Origin: Orrella dioscoreae
Lineage (GTDB): Bacteria; Pseudomonadota; Gammaproteobacteria; Burkholderiales; Burkholderiaceae_B
Assembly: GCF_900089455.2 (NCBI RefSeq)
Contig: NZ_LT907988.1
Span: 2,170,001 to 2,234,000, forward strand
Reading direction: 5' to 3'
DNA: 64,000 bases
A program made the translations under genes and the position numbers. Under the pieces are notes generated by a model. The model was not told the origin of the DNA. It saw nothing but the letters and a program-made list of their open reading frames with translations, and did not search any database. Below, one piece after another: positions 18,610 through 27,653 of the stretch. The stretch's first letter is position 1, and each line of letters opens with the position of its first letter.

Positions 18610-19328
18610 GGGGCCTGAGCAGGAAAACGTCCAGCCGTCATGCACGCGCATCGGGCCGGAAAGGGCTGGCTTCGACAGGGCTGCTTTGCCTGGCGGCGGC
18701 GCTTCCCGGCATCGCTGCCGCCGCGCCGGTGCTGCAAGCGGGGGCGACGCGCCTGGCCTTGCCGGCGGATAGCGAGGTCCAGCCAGCCATGACGCAATGT
18801 TGGCAGGGAAAGTCCCTGTGGCGCCAAGCCTTCCTGGCACGCCGCTCCGTGGATGGCTTGCTTTCCGCGTGGCGGGCGCAGGCGCCGGCGGGGGCCGACC
18901 TCTTCATCACGCCTGGCCTGGCCACGCTGGCCTGGTATGCCGCGCCCATGCACTGGATGGTCCAGTTGTCGGGGCGGGGCAAGCACGCCGTCGGACAGGT
19001 GTCCGGCATGAGCCTGACGGGCCAGTGCGACAGCAGCCTGGGGATAGCAGGCATGCCGGGACGGTTGGCCCTGTTGCAGCGGCAAGAGGAAGGCGAACGC
19101 GTGGCATTCGTGTATCGCGACCCCCGGCCCTTGCCAGGCAGCCTGGCCGACGTGCGCGAATCGATGGCAGGCGCGGGATGGATGCCGCTGCAGGGGGGCA
19201 CGGGCGTGTCTTCCGCCGAGGTCGATCATTGGCGGCGGTCCGGCATGGCCCTGACCGTCGTGGCCGTGGCCCATGAGGGGGGCAGCGGCTATGTGGCGGT
19301 CATGGCCCCGGCGGAGGGGGCGCCATGA
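18606..19328 (+). CDS. Unrecognised exported protein in the Tad operon
   Basis: A 240-residue protein with a Sec-type signal peptide (basic start, then GLASTGLLCLAAALPGIAAAAP, predicted cut near residue 39). The mature part has two cysteines (MTQCWQ and TGQCDSS) that could form a disulfide, and no lipobox. I do not recognise a family. It overlaps its neighbours by 4 bp on both sides (ATGA; start at 18606 chosen for that reason), so it almost certainly serves the pilus machine, perhaps in place of an accessory factor missing from this locus. Confidence 0.6.
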   Translation: MRGLSRKTSSRHARASGRKGLASTGLLCLAAALPGIAAAAPVLQAGATRLALPADSEVQPAMTQCWQGKSLWRQAFLARRSVDGLLSAWRAQAPAGADLFITPGLATLAWYAAPMHWMVQLSGRGKHAVGQVSGMSLTGQCDSSLGIAGMPGRLALLQRQEEGERVAFVYRDPRPLPGSLADVRESMAGAGWMPLQGGTGVSSAEVDHWRRSGMALTVVAVAHEGGSGYVAVMAPAEGAP

Positions 19329-20191
19329 TGCGCTGGCCAGTCACCGCCCCGCGGCATGCGCGCAGCGTCGTCCTGTTGTTGCTGGCGATCGCTGCCGCGG
19401 GCGTGGCAGCCTGGGCGGCTCGTGCCCACATCCAGGGCACGGTTGCCCGGATCGAGGCGCAGAACCGGCGCGAGTGGGTCGCGCGCATCGTGGCAGACCA
19501 GGACCTGATGCCAGGCTTGCGGCTGGATGCCTCGCATCTGGCATTGCGGGATTTTCCCGCGGACGCGGTGCCGGCGGCGGCGTTGCCGGCGCAAGCCCTG
19601 GGTGCCTTGGAAGGACGGACCCTGGCACACGGCGTGCCGGGTGGCGATGCCGTGCTGTGGGCGCATCTGGCGGATGAAACGCCCAATGCCCTGTCTGCGA
19701 TGCTGGCACCGGGCCGCCGCGCCCTGACGCTGACGCGTGACGATCTTCGGCTGCCGGGCGGCTTGCTGGCGCCGGGCGATGCGCTCGATATCTACGTGGC
19801 CTTCGACCACGATGACCGGCGCGTCACCATGCCCCTGCTGCAGGCCGCGCGCGTGCTGGCGGTGGGGGATTGGCTGCTTTCCGATATGCCAGGTCCTGGC
19901 AGCGAGAGCGGCACGCTGACACTGGACCTGAGCCCGGACGACGCCGTCCGTGTGCTGGCGGCCCGCCAGGAAGGTGAGCTGACCGCCCTGTTGCGGCATG
20001 CCAGGGACGCCGCGCCCGCCGCGGCGGGCGCGCGGGGCGGCCTGGCCCGCGTGCTGGGGATGCCCCGGCCGCCCGCGCCGCCGCCCGTGCCCGTGGTGAT
20101 CTATGGCGACGCCATGGGGGCGCTGGACGCGGCCTTGCCGCTTGCGGACTGGCCCGGGGAAATGCCGTCGTCCGGGACGGGCAGGCCATGA
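19325..20191 (+). CDS. cpaB: Flp pilus assembly protein CpaB/RcpC
   Basis: A 288-residue CpaB/RcpC-family protein: an N-terminal membrane anchor (VVLLLLAIAAAGVAAWAAR), a SAF-like domain (VADQDLMPGLRLDASHLALRDFP), then the RcpC/CpaB core with PGRRALTLTRDDLRLPGGLLAPGDALDIYVAF and SGTLTLDLSPDDAVRVLAARQEGEL. It is thought to assist the outer-membrane secretin in the periplasm. ATG overlaps the previous stop, and the stop overlaps cpaC. Confidence 0.88.
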   Translation: MMRWPVTAPRHARSVVLLLLAIAAAGVAAWAARAHIQGTVARIEAQNRREWVARIVADQDLMPGLRLDASHLALRDFPADAVPAAALPAQALGALEGRTLAHGVPGGDAVLWAHLADETPNALSAMLAPGRRALTLTRDDLRLPGGLLAPGDALDIYVAFDHDDRRVTMPLLQAARVLAVGDWLLSDMPGPGSESGTLTLDLSPDDAVRVLAARQEGELTALLRHARDAAPAAAGARGGLARVLGMPRPPAPPPVPVVIYGDAMGALDAALPLADWPGEMPSSGTGRP

Positions 20192-21579
20192 TGCGCCGAT
20201 TGCCCAGGCATGCGTGGCAGGGATGCGTGGCGAGCCTGCTTGCGCTGTGGAGCATGCAGGGAGCGGCCGCCCAGGGTGGGCCCGCCGCGGACACGCAGGC
20301 CCTGTCGCTGCAGGTGGGTGAAACCCGCGTGCTGGATGTGCCTGGCGTGCGCCGCGTGACGGTCGGACAAGGCGACGTGCTGAGCGCGGTCACCGCCGAC
20401 GGCCGCGAAGTGGTGGTGTTCGGGCGCCAGTCAGGCACGACGTCCCTGCACATCTGGAGCGGCCAGGGCAGCAGGCAGGCCTATACGGTGGAGGTCGCGC
20501 CCGCCGGCATGCGGCGCGTGCAGCGTGAGCTCGATGCCCTGCTGGCCCGCGTGCCCGGCGCGCGCAGCAAGACGGTGGGGGAAAAGATCGTCATCGAGGG
20601 CGAGGATCTTTCCGATTCCGATCAGGCACGCATCGCCGCGCTGGCGCAGCGTTATCCCGAGATCGTCGACTTCACCAGCCGGGTCGGCTGGGATCGCATG
20701 GTGATGCTGGACGTGCAGGTCATCGAGATCCCCACCGCGCGCCTGCAGGAGCTGGGCCTGCGTTGGGATGCGGCCAGCCTGGGCGGCATCCAGGCGGGCG
20801 TGGCCTGGGAGGCGGGCGGATCGCGCTTGCTCGAACGGCCCGGAGAGGTCGTGTTGCCCGCGCCTTTCCCCGCGTCATCGGCGCGGGGCTACTTCGGGGT
20901 CGATGCCATGTTGCCGGCGCGTCTGCACGCGCTTGCCCAAAGCGGCGAAGCGGTCATCCTGGCGCAGCCCCAGTTGCTGGCGCGCAGCGGCGCCACGGCC
21001 AGCTTCCTGGCGGGTGGCGAGGTGCCTTATGTCAGCACCGACCAGGACGGGCGCAGCAATACCGTTTTCAAGCCTTATGGCGTGTCCTTGCAGATCACGC
21101 CGCAGGTGGATCGCAGCGGCACGGTCCGCTCGCGCATCGATGTCGAGGTCAGCGCGGTCGATGCCGCCATGACGACGCCTTCCGGTCCCGCCTTGACCAC
21201 GCGCCGCGCGGCCACGGAATTCAACGTGCGATCGGGGCAGACGCTGGTGCTGGGAGGTTTCCTTTCGCGGGAGCAGTCCCGCGAGCGGCATGCCGTGCCG
21301 GGGCTGGGCAGCCTGCCCATCCTGGGCGCGCTCTTTCGTTCAGAGCGCTTCCAGCGCCGCGAAACCGAACTGGCGATCTTCGTCACGCCGATCGTCGTGT
21401 CGGCCTCGCATCCGGATCTCGCCGAACGCGTCAGGTTGGGACGGGAGGCGCTGCAAGACGCGTTTCCCGGGCCCGCCAGGCTCAATACCGAGCTGCGCCC
21501 GGCCGAAGACCGTCCAGGCTGGAATCCCTATACAGGGCCGGGGACCCAATGGTCCGGCCAGGACGCGCGCTTGCGCTAG
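20188..21579 (+). CDS. cpaC: Tad outer-membrane secretin (CpaC/RcpA)
   Basis: A 463-residue secretin forming the outer-membrane channel of the Flp pilus. A signal peptide ends near AAA (residue 28). The N-terminal pilus-secretin domain contains ETRVLDVPGVRRVTVGQGDVLSAV; a BON-like segment follows; then the C-terminal secretin core with GEVPYVSTDQ, GVSLQITPQVD, TEFNVRSGQTLVLGGFLSRE and VPGLGSLPILGALFRSERFQRRETELAIFVTPIV. It is shorter than type II secretins, as expected for the family. Confidence 0.93.
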   Translation: MMRRLPRHAWQGCVASLLALWSMQGAAAQGGPAADTQALSLQVGETRVLDVPGVRRVTVGQGDVLSAVTADGREVVVFGRQSGTTSLHIWSGQGSRQAYTVEVAPAGMRRVQRELDALLARVPGARSKTVGEKIVIEGEDLSDSDQARIAALAQRYPEIVDFTSRVGWDRMVMLDVQVIEIPTARLQELGLRWDAASLGGIQAGVAWEAGGSRLLERPGEVVLPAPFPASSARGYFGVDAMLPARLHALAQSGEAVILAQPQLLARSGATASFLAGGEVPYVSTDQDGRSNTVFKPYGVSLQITPQVDRSGTVRSRIDVEVSAVDAAMTTPSGPALTTRRAATEFNVRSGQTLVLGGFLSREQSRERHAVPGLGSLPILGALFRSERFQRRETELAIFVTPIVVSASHPDLAERVRLGREALQDAFPGPARLNTELRPAEDRPGWNPYTGPGTQWSGQDARLR

Positions 21580-21589
21580 GAGTCATGCC

Positions 21590-23401
21590 ATGTTGAGGAT
21601 TCACCAGCACTTCCAGGACGGTAGCCGGCACACCCTGTGCGTCGCGTCTCCCGCCACGATCGGGCGCGATCCCTCCTGCGCGATCCGCCTGCGTCACTGG
21701 CGCGTGGCGCGCCTGCACGCCCGGCTGAGCCGAAGCGAGGCGGGCGTCGTGCTGGAGGACCTCGGGTCGCTGGCGGGCACCCACGTCAATGGACGCCGGG
21801 TGGCCCAGTTCGCGCCGATTGCGCGCCGCGATCAGGTACTGATCGGATCCTGCCTGTTCGAGGTGGAGGTCGTGGAGCAGGGGGAGTCCGCTGCCCCGGC
21901 CAGGGAAACCGTGCCGCACGCGTTGTCGGTGATGCCGCAGGGAAACGAGGGGGGGCTGGCGGCGACCGAGCAGAACGGGGACGTGGATGGGGGCGCTGTG
22001 TGGGGGACTGACGCCGTCGTGCCGGGTATCCTGCCGCAAGCCCCCGAGTTGCCTCAAGGAAGCGCCAGCATGGCCGATGCCGCGGCCGGCACTCGCGCCT
22101 TGCACGCGGCCTTGAGGCAGGAGTTGCGCGCGGCGCTGCTGCACGCGCTCGACCTGCGGCGGCGGGACGTCGCAAACATGTCCGATGCCATGCTGCGCAC
22201 CGAGGCCAGCCAGCTGCTGGCGCAGATCGTCGCCCAGCGGGTGGCGGCGGGCGCCCTGATTGCGCCGGGCGTGCCTGGCGAGGTGCTGGATGAAACCATA
22301 GGCCTGGGGCCGCTGGAGCCCCTGCTGGGCGATCCCGCCATCACGGAAGTCATGGTGAACCGCTACGACGAGATCTTCGTCGAGCGCGCGGGCACCTTGC
22401 AGCCGCACGAGGCTTTCTTCAGCAGCGAGCAGTCCTTGCTGGGCGTCATAGAGAAAATCGTGGCTCCCTTGGGACGCCGGATCGATGAGAGCTCCCCGCT
22501 GGTCGATGCCCGGCTGCCGGATGGCTCCCGCGTGCATGCGGTGATCCCGCCGGTCGCGCTGAAAGGCGCCGCGCTGACGCTGCGCAAGTTTCCCGTCCGC
22601 CGGCCGGGCTTGCAGGACCTGCTGGCCGGTGGCGCGCTCGATGCCCGGATGGCGAGCTTCCTGTCCTTGTGCGTGGCCCGCCGCAAGAACCTGGTCGTGG
22701 CGGGCGGCACGGGGTCGGGCAAGACCACGTTGCTGAACGTACTGTCGCATTGCGTGCCGGAAGGCGAGCGGATCGTCACCATCGAGGATGCCGCGGAGCT
22801 GAAGTTGCTGCACGGGCACCTGGTTTCCCTGGAAGCCCGGCCTCCCAACCTCGAGGGCAAGGGCGCGGTCACGATCCGGGACCTGGTGCGCAACGCGCTG
22901 CGCATGCGCCCCGACCGCATCATCGTGGGCGAGTGCCGTGGCGCCGAGGCCTTCGACATGCTGGCAGCCATGAACACCGGCCATGAAGGCTCGTTGACGA
23001 CCCTGCACGCCAACAGCCCGCGTGACGCGCTGGCCCGGCTGGAGACCATGATCCTGATGGCGGGCATGGCCTTGCCCTTGCAGGCGGTGCGCGAGCACAT
23101 CGCGGCCAGCATCGACGTCGTGGTGCAGCAGACGCGCCTGCCGTCGGGCAGGCGCCTGGTCAGTGCCATCGTCGAGGTCACCGGCATCGAAAGCGGCCGC
23201 ATCCAGCTGCAGGAACTGTTCCGTTATGACCGCAGGTCGCAGGCCTTCCAGGCTTGCGGCCTGGTGCCGTCGTTCTTCGACGAATGGCGCGAACAAGGCC
23301 TGGCCTGCGACGCTCGCCTGTTCTCGGCCGAGACCGCGGCGATGGACGGCGGCTCCCTTGCGTATGCGGGTCCGGGGCATGTGGAGGCTGCGGCATGCTG
23401 A
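21590..23401 (+). CDS. tadA: FHA-CpaF/TadA fusion: Tad pilus assembly ATPase
   Basis: A 603-residue cytoplasmic ATPase that powers Flp pilus assembly. Residues 1 to about 90 form an FHA phosphopeptide-binding domain (ATIGRDPSCAIRL, LHARLSR, GTHVNGRRV), followed by a low-complexity linker to about residue 160. The CpaF/TadA kinase domain follows, with Walker A GGTGSGKTT at 372-380, IEDAAELKL (Walker B/Asp-box region) and TGHEGSLTTLHANSPRDAL (His box). Ordinary CpaF lacks the FHA domain. ATG 21590 was chosen because a TAGGAG site precedes it and the FHA fold starts there. It overlaps tadB by 7 bp. Confidence 0.93.
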   Translation: MLRIHQHFQDGSRHTLCVASPATIGRDPSCAIRLRHWRVARLHARLSRSEAGVVLEDLGSLAGTHVNGRRVAQFAPIARRDQVLIGSCLFEVEVVEQGESAAPARETVPHALSVMPQGNEGGLAATEQNGDVDGGAVWGTDAVVPGILPQAPELPQGSASMADAAAGTRALHAALRQELRAALLHALDLRRRDVANMSDAMLRTEASQLLAQIVAQRVAAGALIAPGVPGEVLDETIGLGPLEPLLGDPAITEVMVNRYDEIFVERAGTLQPHEAFFSSEQSLLGVIEKIVAPLGRRIDESSPLVDARLPDGSRVHAVIPPVALKGAALTLRKFPVRRPGLQDLLAGGALDARMASFLSLCVARRKNLVVAGGTGSGKTTLLNVLSHCVPEGERIVTIEDAAELKLLHGHLVSLEARPPNLEGKGAVTIRDLVRNALRMRPDRIIVGECRGAEAFDMLAAMNTGHEGSLTTLHANSPRDALARLETMILMAGMALPLQAVREHIAASIDVVVQQTRLPSGRRLVSAIVEVTGIESGRIQLQELFRYDRRSQAFQACGLVPSFFDEWREQGLACDARLFSAETAAMDGGSLAYAGPGHVEAAAC

Positions 23402-24240
23402 CCCTCGCCCTGCTCAGCGCCGGGCTGGCGGCGGGACTGCTGGCCTGGTGGGCCTCGCGCTGGCTCAAGCACGGATGGGAGGGGTATCGCGACGCGTTCA
23501 CCGAAGAGGCCCGCTGGCGGCTGGATGAGTTCTTCGTGTTCGTCGACCCGGGCCAGCTTTGGCTATTGACCGTTGCGCTTTGCGCGGCGGCGGTGGCAGC
23601 GGCGTATCTGCTGAGCGGCAGTGTGACGGTGGCCTTGTCGTGCGGCGGGCTGGGCTTGCTGTTGCCGCGCTGGCTGGCCGGGCGTGCGCGCCATCAGCGC
23701 CTGGCGCGTTTCGACACGCAGTTGCCCGATGCCCTGCTGGCGCTTGCCTGGTCCTTGCGCGCGGGCGCCAGCCTGCCGGTGGCCTTGCGCTCGCTCATGG
23801 AAGAGAGCCAGGCGCCGCTTTCCCAGGAGTTCGCCTTGCTGATGCGCGAGCAGCGCATGGGCGTGTCGCTGGACGCCTGCCTGAGCAACCTGCACAGCCG
23901 CATGCCGACCGAGTCGGCGGGGCTCATGTGCGCCGCCTTGCGCATCGCGACGCGCACGGGCGGCAACCTGGCCGATGCGCTGGAACGCATTGCCGCCAAC
24001 CTGCGTGCCCGCCTGCTCATCCACCGCCGCATCCATGCATTGACGGCACAGGGACGCCTGCAGGCCTGGGTGGTGGGGGCCTTGCCGCTGGTCATCGGCC
24101 TGGCCTTGCAGCGCCTGGAGCCCGAGGCGATGCAGGCCATGTGGCAAACACCGGCAGGCTGGGGTGTCCTGGCGCTGATCGTGCTGCTCGAAGTGGTGGG
24201 CGTGTGGATGATCCGGCGCGTGATGCGCATCGAGGTATGA
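23395..24240 (+). CDS. tadB: Tad pilus inner-membrane platform protein TadB
   Basis: A 281-residue member of the T2SSF (GspF/TadB) family. Two N-terminal transmembrane segments, a cytoplasmic helical domain with FDTQLPDALLALAWSLRAGASLPVALRSLMEESQAPLSQEFALLMREQRMG and ALRIATRTGGNLADALERIAANLR, then two C-terminal transmembrane segments. It forms the platform on which TadA acts, paired with TadC. The start lies inside the end of tadA. Confidence 0.92.
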   Translation: MLTLALLSAGLAAGLLAWWASRWLKHGWEGYRDAFTEEARWRLDEFFVFVDPGQLWLLTVALCAAAVAAAYLLSGSVTVALSCGGLGLLLPRWLAGRARHQRLARFDTQLPDALLALAWSLRAGASLPVALRSLMEESQAPLSQEFALLMREQRMGVSLDACLSNLHSRMPTESAGLMCAALRIATRTGGNLADALERIAANLRARLLIHRRIHALTAQGRLQAWVVGALPLVIGLALQRLEPEAMQAMWQTPAGWGVLALIVLLEVVGVWMIRRVMRIEV

Positions 24241-24273
24241 CATGGCGCCAGATGTTGCGATCGAGGGCGCGGG

Positions 24274-25149
24274 ATGCTGACGTGGCTGAGCATGGGAGCG
24301 GCGGCGTGCGCCGTGGGCTGCGTGGTGCTGCTGGTCTTGCGGCCCTGGACGCGCAGCCTGTCGCTGCCTGCGGGCGAAGCGCGGCTGCCCTGGCCATGGC
24401 GCTGGGCCTGGCCCTGGTTGCAGGCTGCCGAGCCGGCGCTGCACGGCCTGGTGGGCTGGCGCCGCCGTGCCATCCTGGCCGAGGCGATCGCGCGTGCAGG
24501 CTACGGCGGCGCGCTGCGTCCTGGCCACGTGGCGGCGGCGCAGGTGTTGTCAGCCTGTGTCGGCGCAGGCGTCGTGTCGCTGATCGCGATCTGGCTGGAC
24601 GCCGTGTCGTCGCGCATGGCCTGGCTGGCGCTGGGACTGGGCATCGTGGCGGCGCTTGTGCCGGGCGTCTGGCTGGGCGCTCGCCGGCGGGAACGCGCGC
24701 GACGCATGGGGCGGGAGTTGCCGTTCCTGCTGGACATGATGACCTTGTGCATGGAGGCCGGGCTCAACGTGCAAGGCGCCTTGCAGCAAGCGGTGGAGCG
24801 TGGCGCGGCGGGCCCCTTGCGTGATGGCCTGGGCGACGTGCTGGCAGACGTCCGTGCGGGCATGTCGCGCGTGGCCGCCTTGCGGGCCCTGGCACAGCGC
24901 AGCGGCTTGCCGTCGCTGCATGCCTTGGCCTCCGCCATCGCGCAAGCCGACAGCCTGGGCATGAACCTGGGGCCGGTGTTGCGGGCACAGGCCGAGCGGC
25001 TGCGCGCCGAGCGTCTGCTGCGGGCGGAGCAGCAGGCGCTGGAGGCGCCAGTGAAAATGCTGGCGCCGCTCATCCTGTGCATCTTCCCCTGCACCTTCCT
25101 GGTGTTGGGGTTTCCGATCGGCTATCGCCTGCTGCAGGCATCGTTCTGA
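24274..25149 (+). CDS. tadC: Tad pilus inner-membrane platform protein TadC
   Basis: A 291-residue T2SSF-domain protein with ELPFLLDMMTLCMEAGLNVQGALQQAVERG, ADVRAGMSRVAALRALAQRSGLPSLHALASAIAQADSLGMNLGPVLRAQAERLR and C-terminal hydrophobic segments (PLILCIFPCTFLVLGFPIGYRL). It is paralogous to TadB and follows it after 33 bp. The stop overlaps the next ATG by one base. Confidence 0.92.
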   Translation: MLTWLSMGAAACAVGCVVLLVLRPWTRSLSLPAGEARLPWPWRWAWPWLQAAEPALHGLVGWRRRAILAEAIARAGYGGALRPGHVAAAQVLSACVGAGVVSLIAIWLDAVSSRMAWLALGLGIVAALVPGVWLGARRRERARRMGRELPFLLDMMTLCMEAGLNVQGALQQAVERGAAGPLRDGLGDVLADVRAGMSRVAALRALAQRSGLPSLHALASAIAQADSLGMNLGPVLRAQAERLRAERLLRAEQQALEAPVKMLAPLILCIFPCTFLVLGFPIGYRLLQASF

Positions 25150-25490
25150 TGCGTGCGCCACCCCCCTTGCGCCTCATCCGGGCCGTCTCCTTCCCCCAGC
25201 GGCTGGCGGGCTGGTTCGGCCAGCCGCCGCCCGACCAGCATCATGGGCTGTGGATCCGCCCCTGCCGTGCCATCCACACGCTGGGGCTGCGTGATGCCAT
25301 CTGCGTGGCGTTCGTGGATCGGGAAGGGCGGGTGCTGCGTGTCATTCCCGCTTTGAAACCCTGGCGGTTCGCCGCGTGCCTGCGCGCCGCCAGCGTGGTC
25401 GAGCTGCGGGTGGGGGCGCTCGACCACGCGCAGGGCGGCATCGCCCGCCTGCAGGCTGCCATCCGGCGTGCCATCCCACCCATTGCTTAA
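25149..25490 (+). CDS. DUF192 family protein
   Basis: A 113-residue DUF192 protein: HHGLWIRPCRAIHTLGLRDAICVAFVDREGRVLRVIPALKPWRFAACLRAASVVELRVG matches the family core (the typical W.C..IHT.GM...ID..F.D..G.V pattern). Function unknown. No signal peptide is evident. The ATG overlaps the tadC stop, making it the last gene of the Tad operon. Confidence 0.8.
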   Translation: MRAPPPLRLIRAVSFPQRLAGWFGQPPPDQHHGLWIRPCRAIHTLGLRDAICVAFVDREGRVLRVIPALKPWRFAACLRAASVVELRVGALDHAQGGIARLQAAIRRAIPPIA

Positions 25491-25581
25491 GCAGGCTAAC
25501 CAGCCTGATCAGCCCTGCCTGGCTAGTCGCCGCCCCAGGCGCTCCCTAACATTCGTTCAAGCAACTGTCAGAGAGACCCCC

Positions 25582-26607
25582 ATGCAACGACGCGACATCC
25601 TGCGGATCACCGCCGCCCTGGCCGCGCTGCCTTTCGCCCGCCACGCCCAGGCCCAGGCCAGCGCGCCGCAATGGACCACCGCCGCCGCGGCCTCCCTGGC
25701 CCGCCAGGAGCTTTACCCCACGGTGCTGAACAGCCGCATCTACGTGGCCGGGGGCTTGCTGAACCCCAACACGGGCTACTCGGCGCATTTCGAGTCCTAT
25801 GACCCCGCCGCGGACCGCTGGACCCGCCTGGCCACCTTGCCAGCGGCCCGCCACCACATCGCGCTGGCCACCGCCGGTGGGCTGATCTACGGCGTGGGGG
25901 GCTTCAGCGGCGGCTTTCCCAATTGGCGCGCCGAGGCCTCGACCTATGTCTACGAGCCGGACGCCGACCGTTGGACCGACGGTGTGCCGCTGCCGTATCC
26001 GTCGGCCGAGGGCGTGTGCGCCGCCATCGGCAGCCGGGTGTATCTGGTGGGCGGACGCATCCGCGAGCATGACGGCGCGCGCCACTTCAACGCACACGCG
26101 GATACGACGCAAGGCGTGGTGTTCGACCCGGCCCAGGGCCGCTGGTCCGCCATTGCCCCCGCGCCCACCGCCCGCAACAGCGCGGCGGCGGCGGTGATCG
26201 ATGGGCGCCTGTATGTGGTGGGCGGACGCCAGGCCATCAAGCAGGCCGATGGCTCGCTGCGGCAGGTGAATGTGCCTGCGCTGGAGGTCTATGACCCGGC
26301 CCGGGACCGCTGGACCTCGCGCGCACCCATGCCGCAGGCGCAAGGCGGCCTGGCGGCGGCGGCCCTGGATGGCCGTCTGTATGCGTTCGGTGGTGAGCAA
26401 TGGGTGCCCGAGCAGAAGGTGTTCGCCGAGGCCTGGGTCTACGAGCCCAAGCGCGACAGTTGGGCCGCGCTGCCTGCGCTGCCCACGCCGCGGCACGGCC
26501 TGGGGGCGGCCACGCTGGGCAATCGCATCCACGTGTTCGGCGGCGGCACGCGTGTCGGCGGCGACCACGCCAGCACGGTGCACGAGGTGTTGAGGATCCA
26601 GGGCTGA
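25582..26607 (+). CDS. Exported kelch-repeat protein
   Basis: A 341-residue protein with an N-terminal signal (MQRRDILRITAALAALPFARHAQA) containing an Arg pair typical of Tat-type leaders. The mature part is a beta-propeller of five to six kelch repeats, seen as recurring GRLYVVGG, GGLIYGVGGF, SRVYLVGGR, GRLYAFGGE and RIHVFGGG strands, each followed by a D..W motif (YDPAADRWTRL, YEPDADRWTDG). Such proteins bind ligands or sugars. The actual role is unknown. It is followed by the convergent LysR gene 4 bp later. Confidence 0.85.
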   Translation: MQRRDILRITAALAALPFARHAQAQASAPQWTTAAAASLARQELYPTVLNSRIYVAGGLLNPNTGYSAHFESYDPAADRWTRLATLPAARHHIALATAGGLIYGVGGFSGGFPNWRAEASTYVYEPDADRWTDGVPLPYPSAEGVCAAIGSRVYLVGGRIREHDGARHFNAHADTTQGVVFDPAQGRWSAIAPAPTARNSAAAAVIDGRLYVVGGRQAIKQADGSLRQVNVPALEVYDPARDRWTSRAPMPQAQGGLAAAALDGRLYAFGGEQWVPEQKVFAEAWVYEPKRDSWAALPALPTPRHGLGAATLGNRIHVFGGGTRVGGDHASTVHEVLRIQG

Positions 26608-26611
26608 CGGC

Positions 26612-27511
26612 TCATGGCCACGGGTAGTCGCGGATGAAACCCAGGAAGGCGCGCATGGCGGCGCTGGTGTGCCGCCGGCTGGGGTAATACAGATACCAGC
26701 TGGGCAGGGTCTGCCTCCAGTCGAGCAGGACTTCGACCAGGCTGCCTGCCGCCACGTGCGCGTGGACGTAGTCATCGAGGGTGTGCGCGATGCCGGCACC
26801 CGCCAGCGCGGCCTGCAGTTCCTGCTGGGCCGAACTCAGCGTCAGGCGCCCCTTGGGCACGATTTCCAGCGTCTCGCCGTCCTTGGCGAATTTCCAGGTG
26901 ACGAGCGTGCCGCCAGGAAAGCGCCGCCGGATGCATTCATGCGCCAGCAGGTCGCCGGGCTGTTCGGGCGTGCCGTGCGCTTGCAGGTATGCCGGCGAGG
27001 CCACGATGGCGTAGTGCAGGCGCGGCCCCAGCGGCATGGCGATCATGTCCTGCGCCAGCTGGTTGCCGAAGCGCACGCCCGCGTCGAAGCCTTGCTCGAC
27101 GATGTCCACGATGGCGGCATCGCTGATCAGTTCGATGTTGACGTCGGGATGCGTCTGCATGAACTGGAAGGCCAGGGGGCACAGGACGTGATCGACGGCG
27201 GGGCCGGGGGCATTGATGCGCAGCGTGCCCGAGGGGTTTTCGCGGAATTGGTTCAGGCCGTCCACGGCCACCCGGATGTCCTGCAGCGCGGGCGTCAGCA
27301 AATGCAGCAGGTGCTCGCCGGCCTCCGTGGGCGCGACGCTGCGCGTGGTCCGGTGCAGCAGGCGGATGCCCAGCGCTTCTTCCAGCGCGTTGATGGACTG
27401 GCTGATGGCCGATGACGAGACGCCCCGGCTGGCGGCGGCAGCGCGAAAGCCGCCGTGCCGTACGACGTCACCGAAGATTTCCAGGCTGTCCAGGCGTAGG
27501 GGAGGGGGCAT
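26612..27511 (-). CDS. LysR-family transcriptional regulator
   Basis: A 299-residue LTTR. The N-terminal winged HTH (GGFRAAAASRGVSSSAISQSINALEEALGIRLLHRTTRSV) is followed by the substrate-binding domain (PSGTLRINAP, GFDAGVRFGNQLAQDMIAMPLG) of the CrgA/DsdC-like group. It is divergent from the molybdenum oxidoreductase operon across a 142-bp gap, so that operon is the likely target. The effector cannot be named. Confidence 0.88.
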   Translation of the reverse strand: MPPPLRLDSLEIFGDVVRHGGFRAAAASRGVSSSAISQSINALEEALGIRLLHRTTRSVAPTEAGEHLLHLLTPALQDIRVAVDGLNQFRENPSGTLRINAPGPAVDHVLCPLAFQFMQTHPDVNIELISDAAIVDIVEQGFDAGVRFGNQLAQDMIAMPLGPRLHYAIVASPAYLQAHGTPEQPGDLLAHECIRRRFPGGTLVTWKFAKDGETLEIVPKGRLTLSSAQQELQAALAGAGIAHTLDDYVHAHVAAGSLVEVLLDWRQTLPSWYLYYPSRRHTSAAMRAFLGFIRDYPWP

Positions 27512-27653
27512 TGCAAAGCTCTGCTTAACACGCTGATCGGCCCTAATTTAGCGCATCCGACGGCTGCACAAGGGATGCCTTGGCTAAGATTTTCAAGACG
27601 CTTCCCGGTACTCGGATCCAGGGCTGGGGCGAAGACTCGAACAAAGGAAAACC

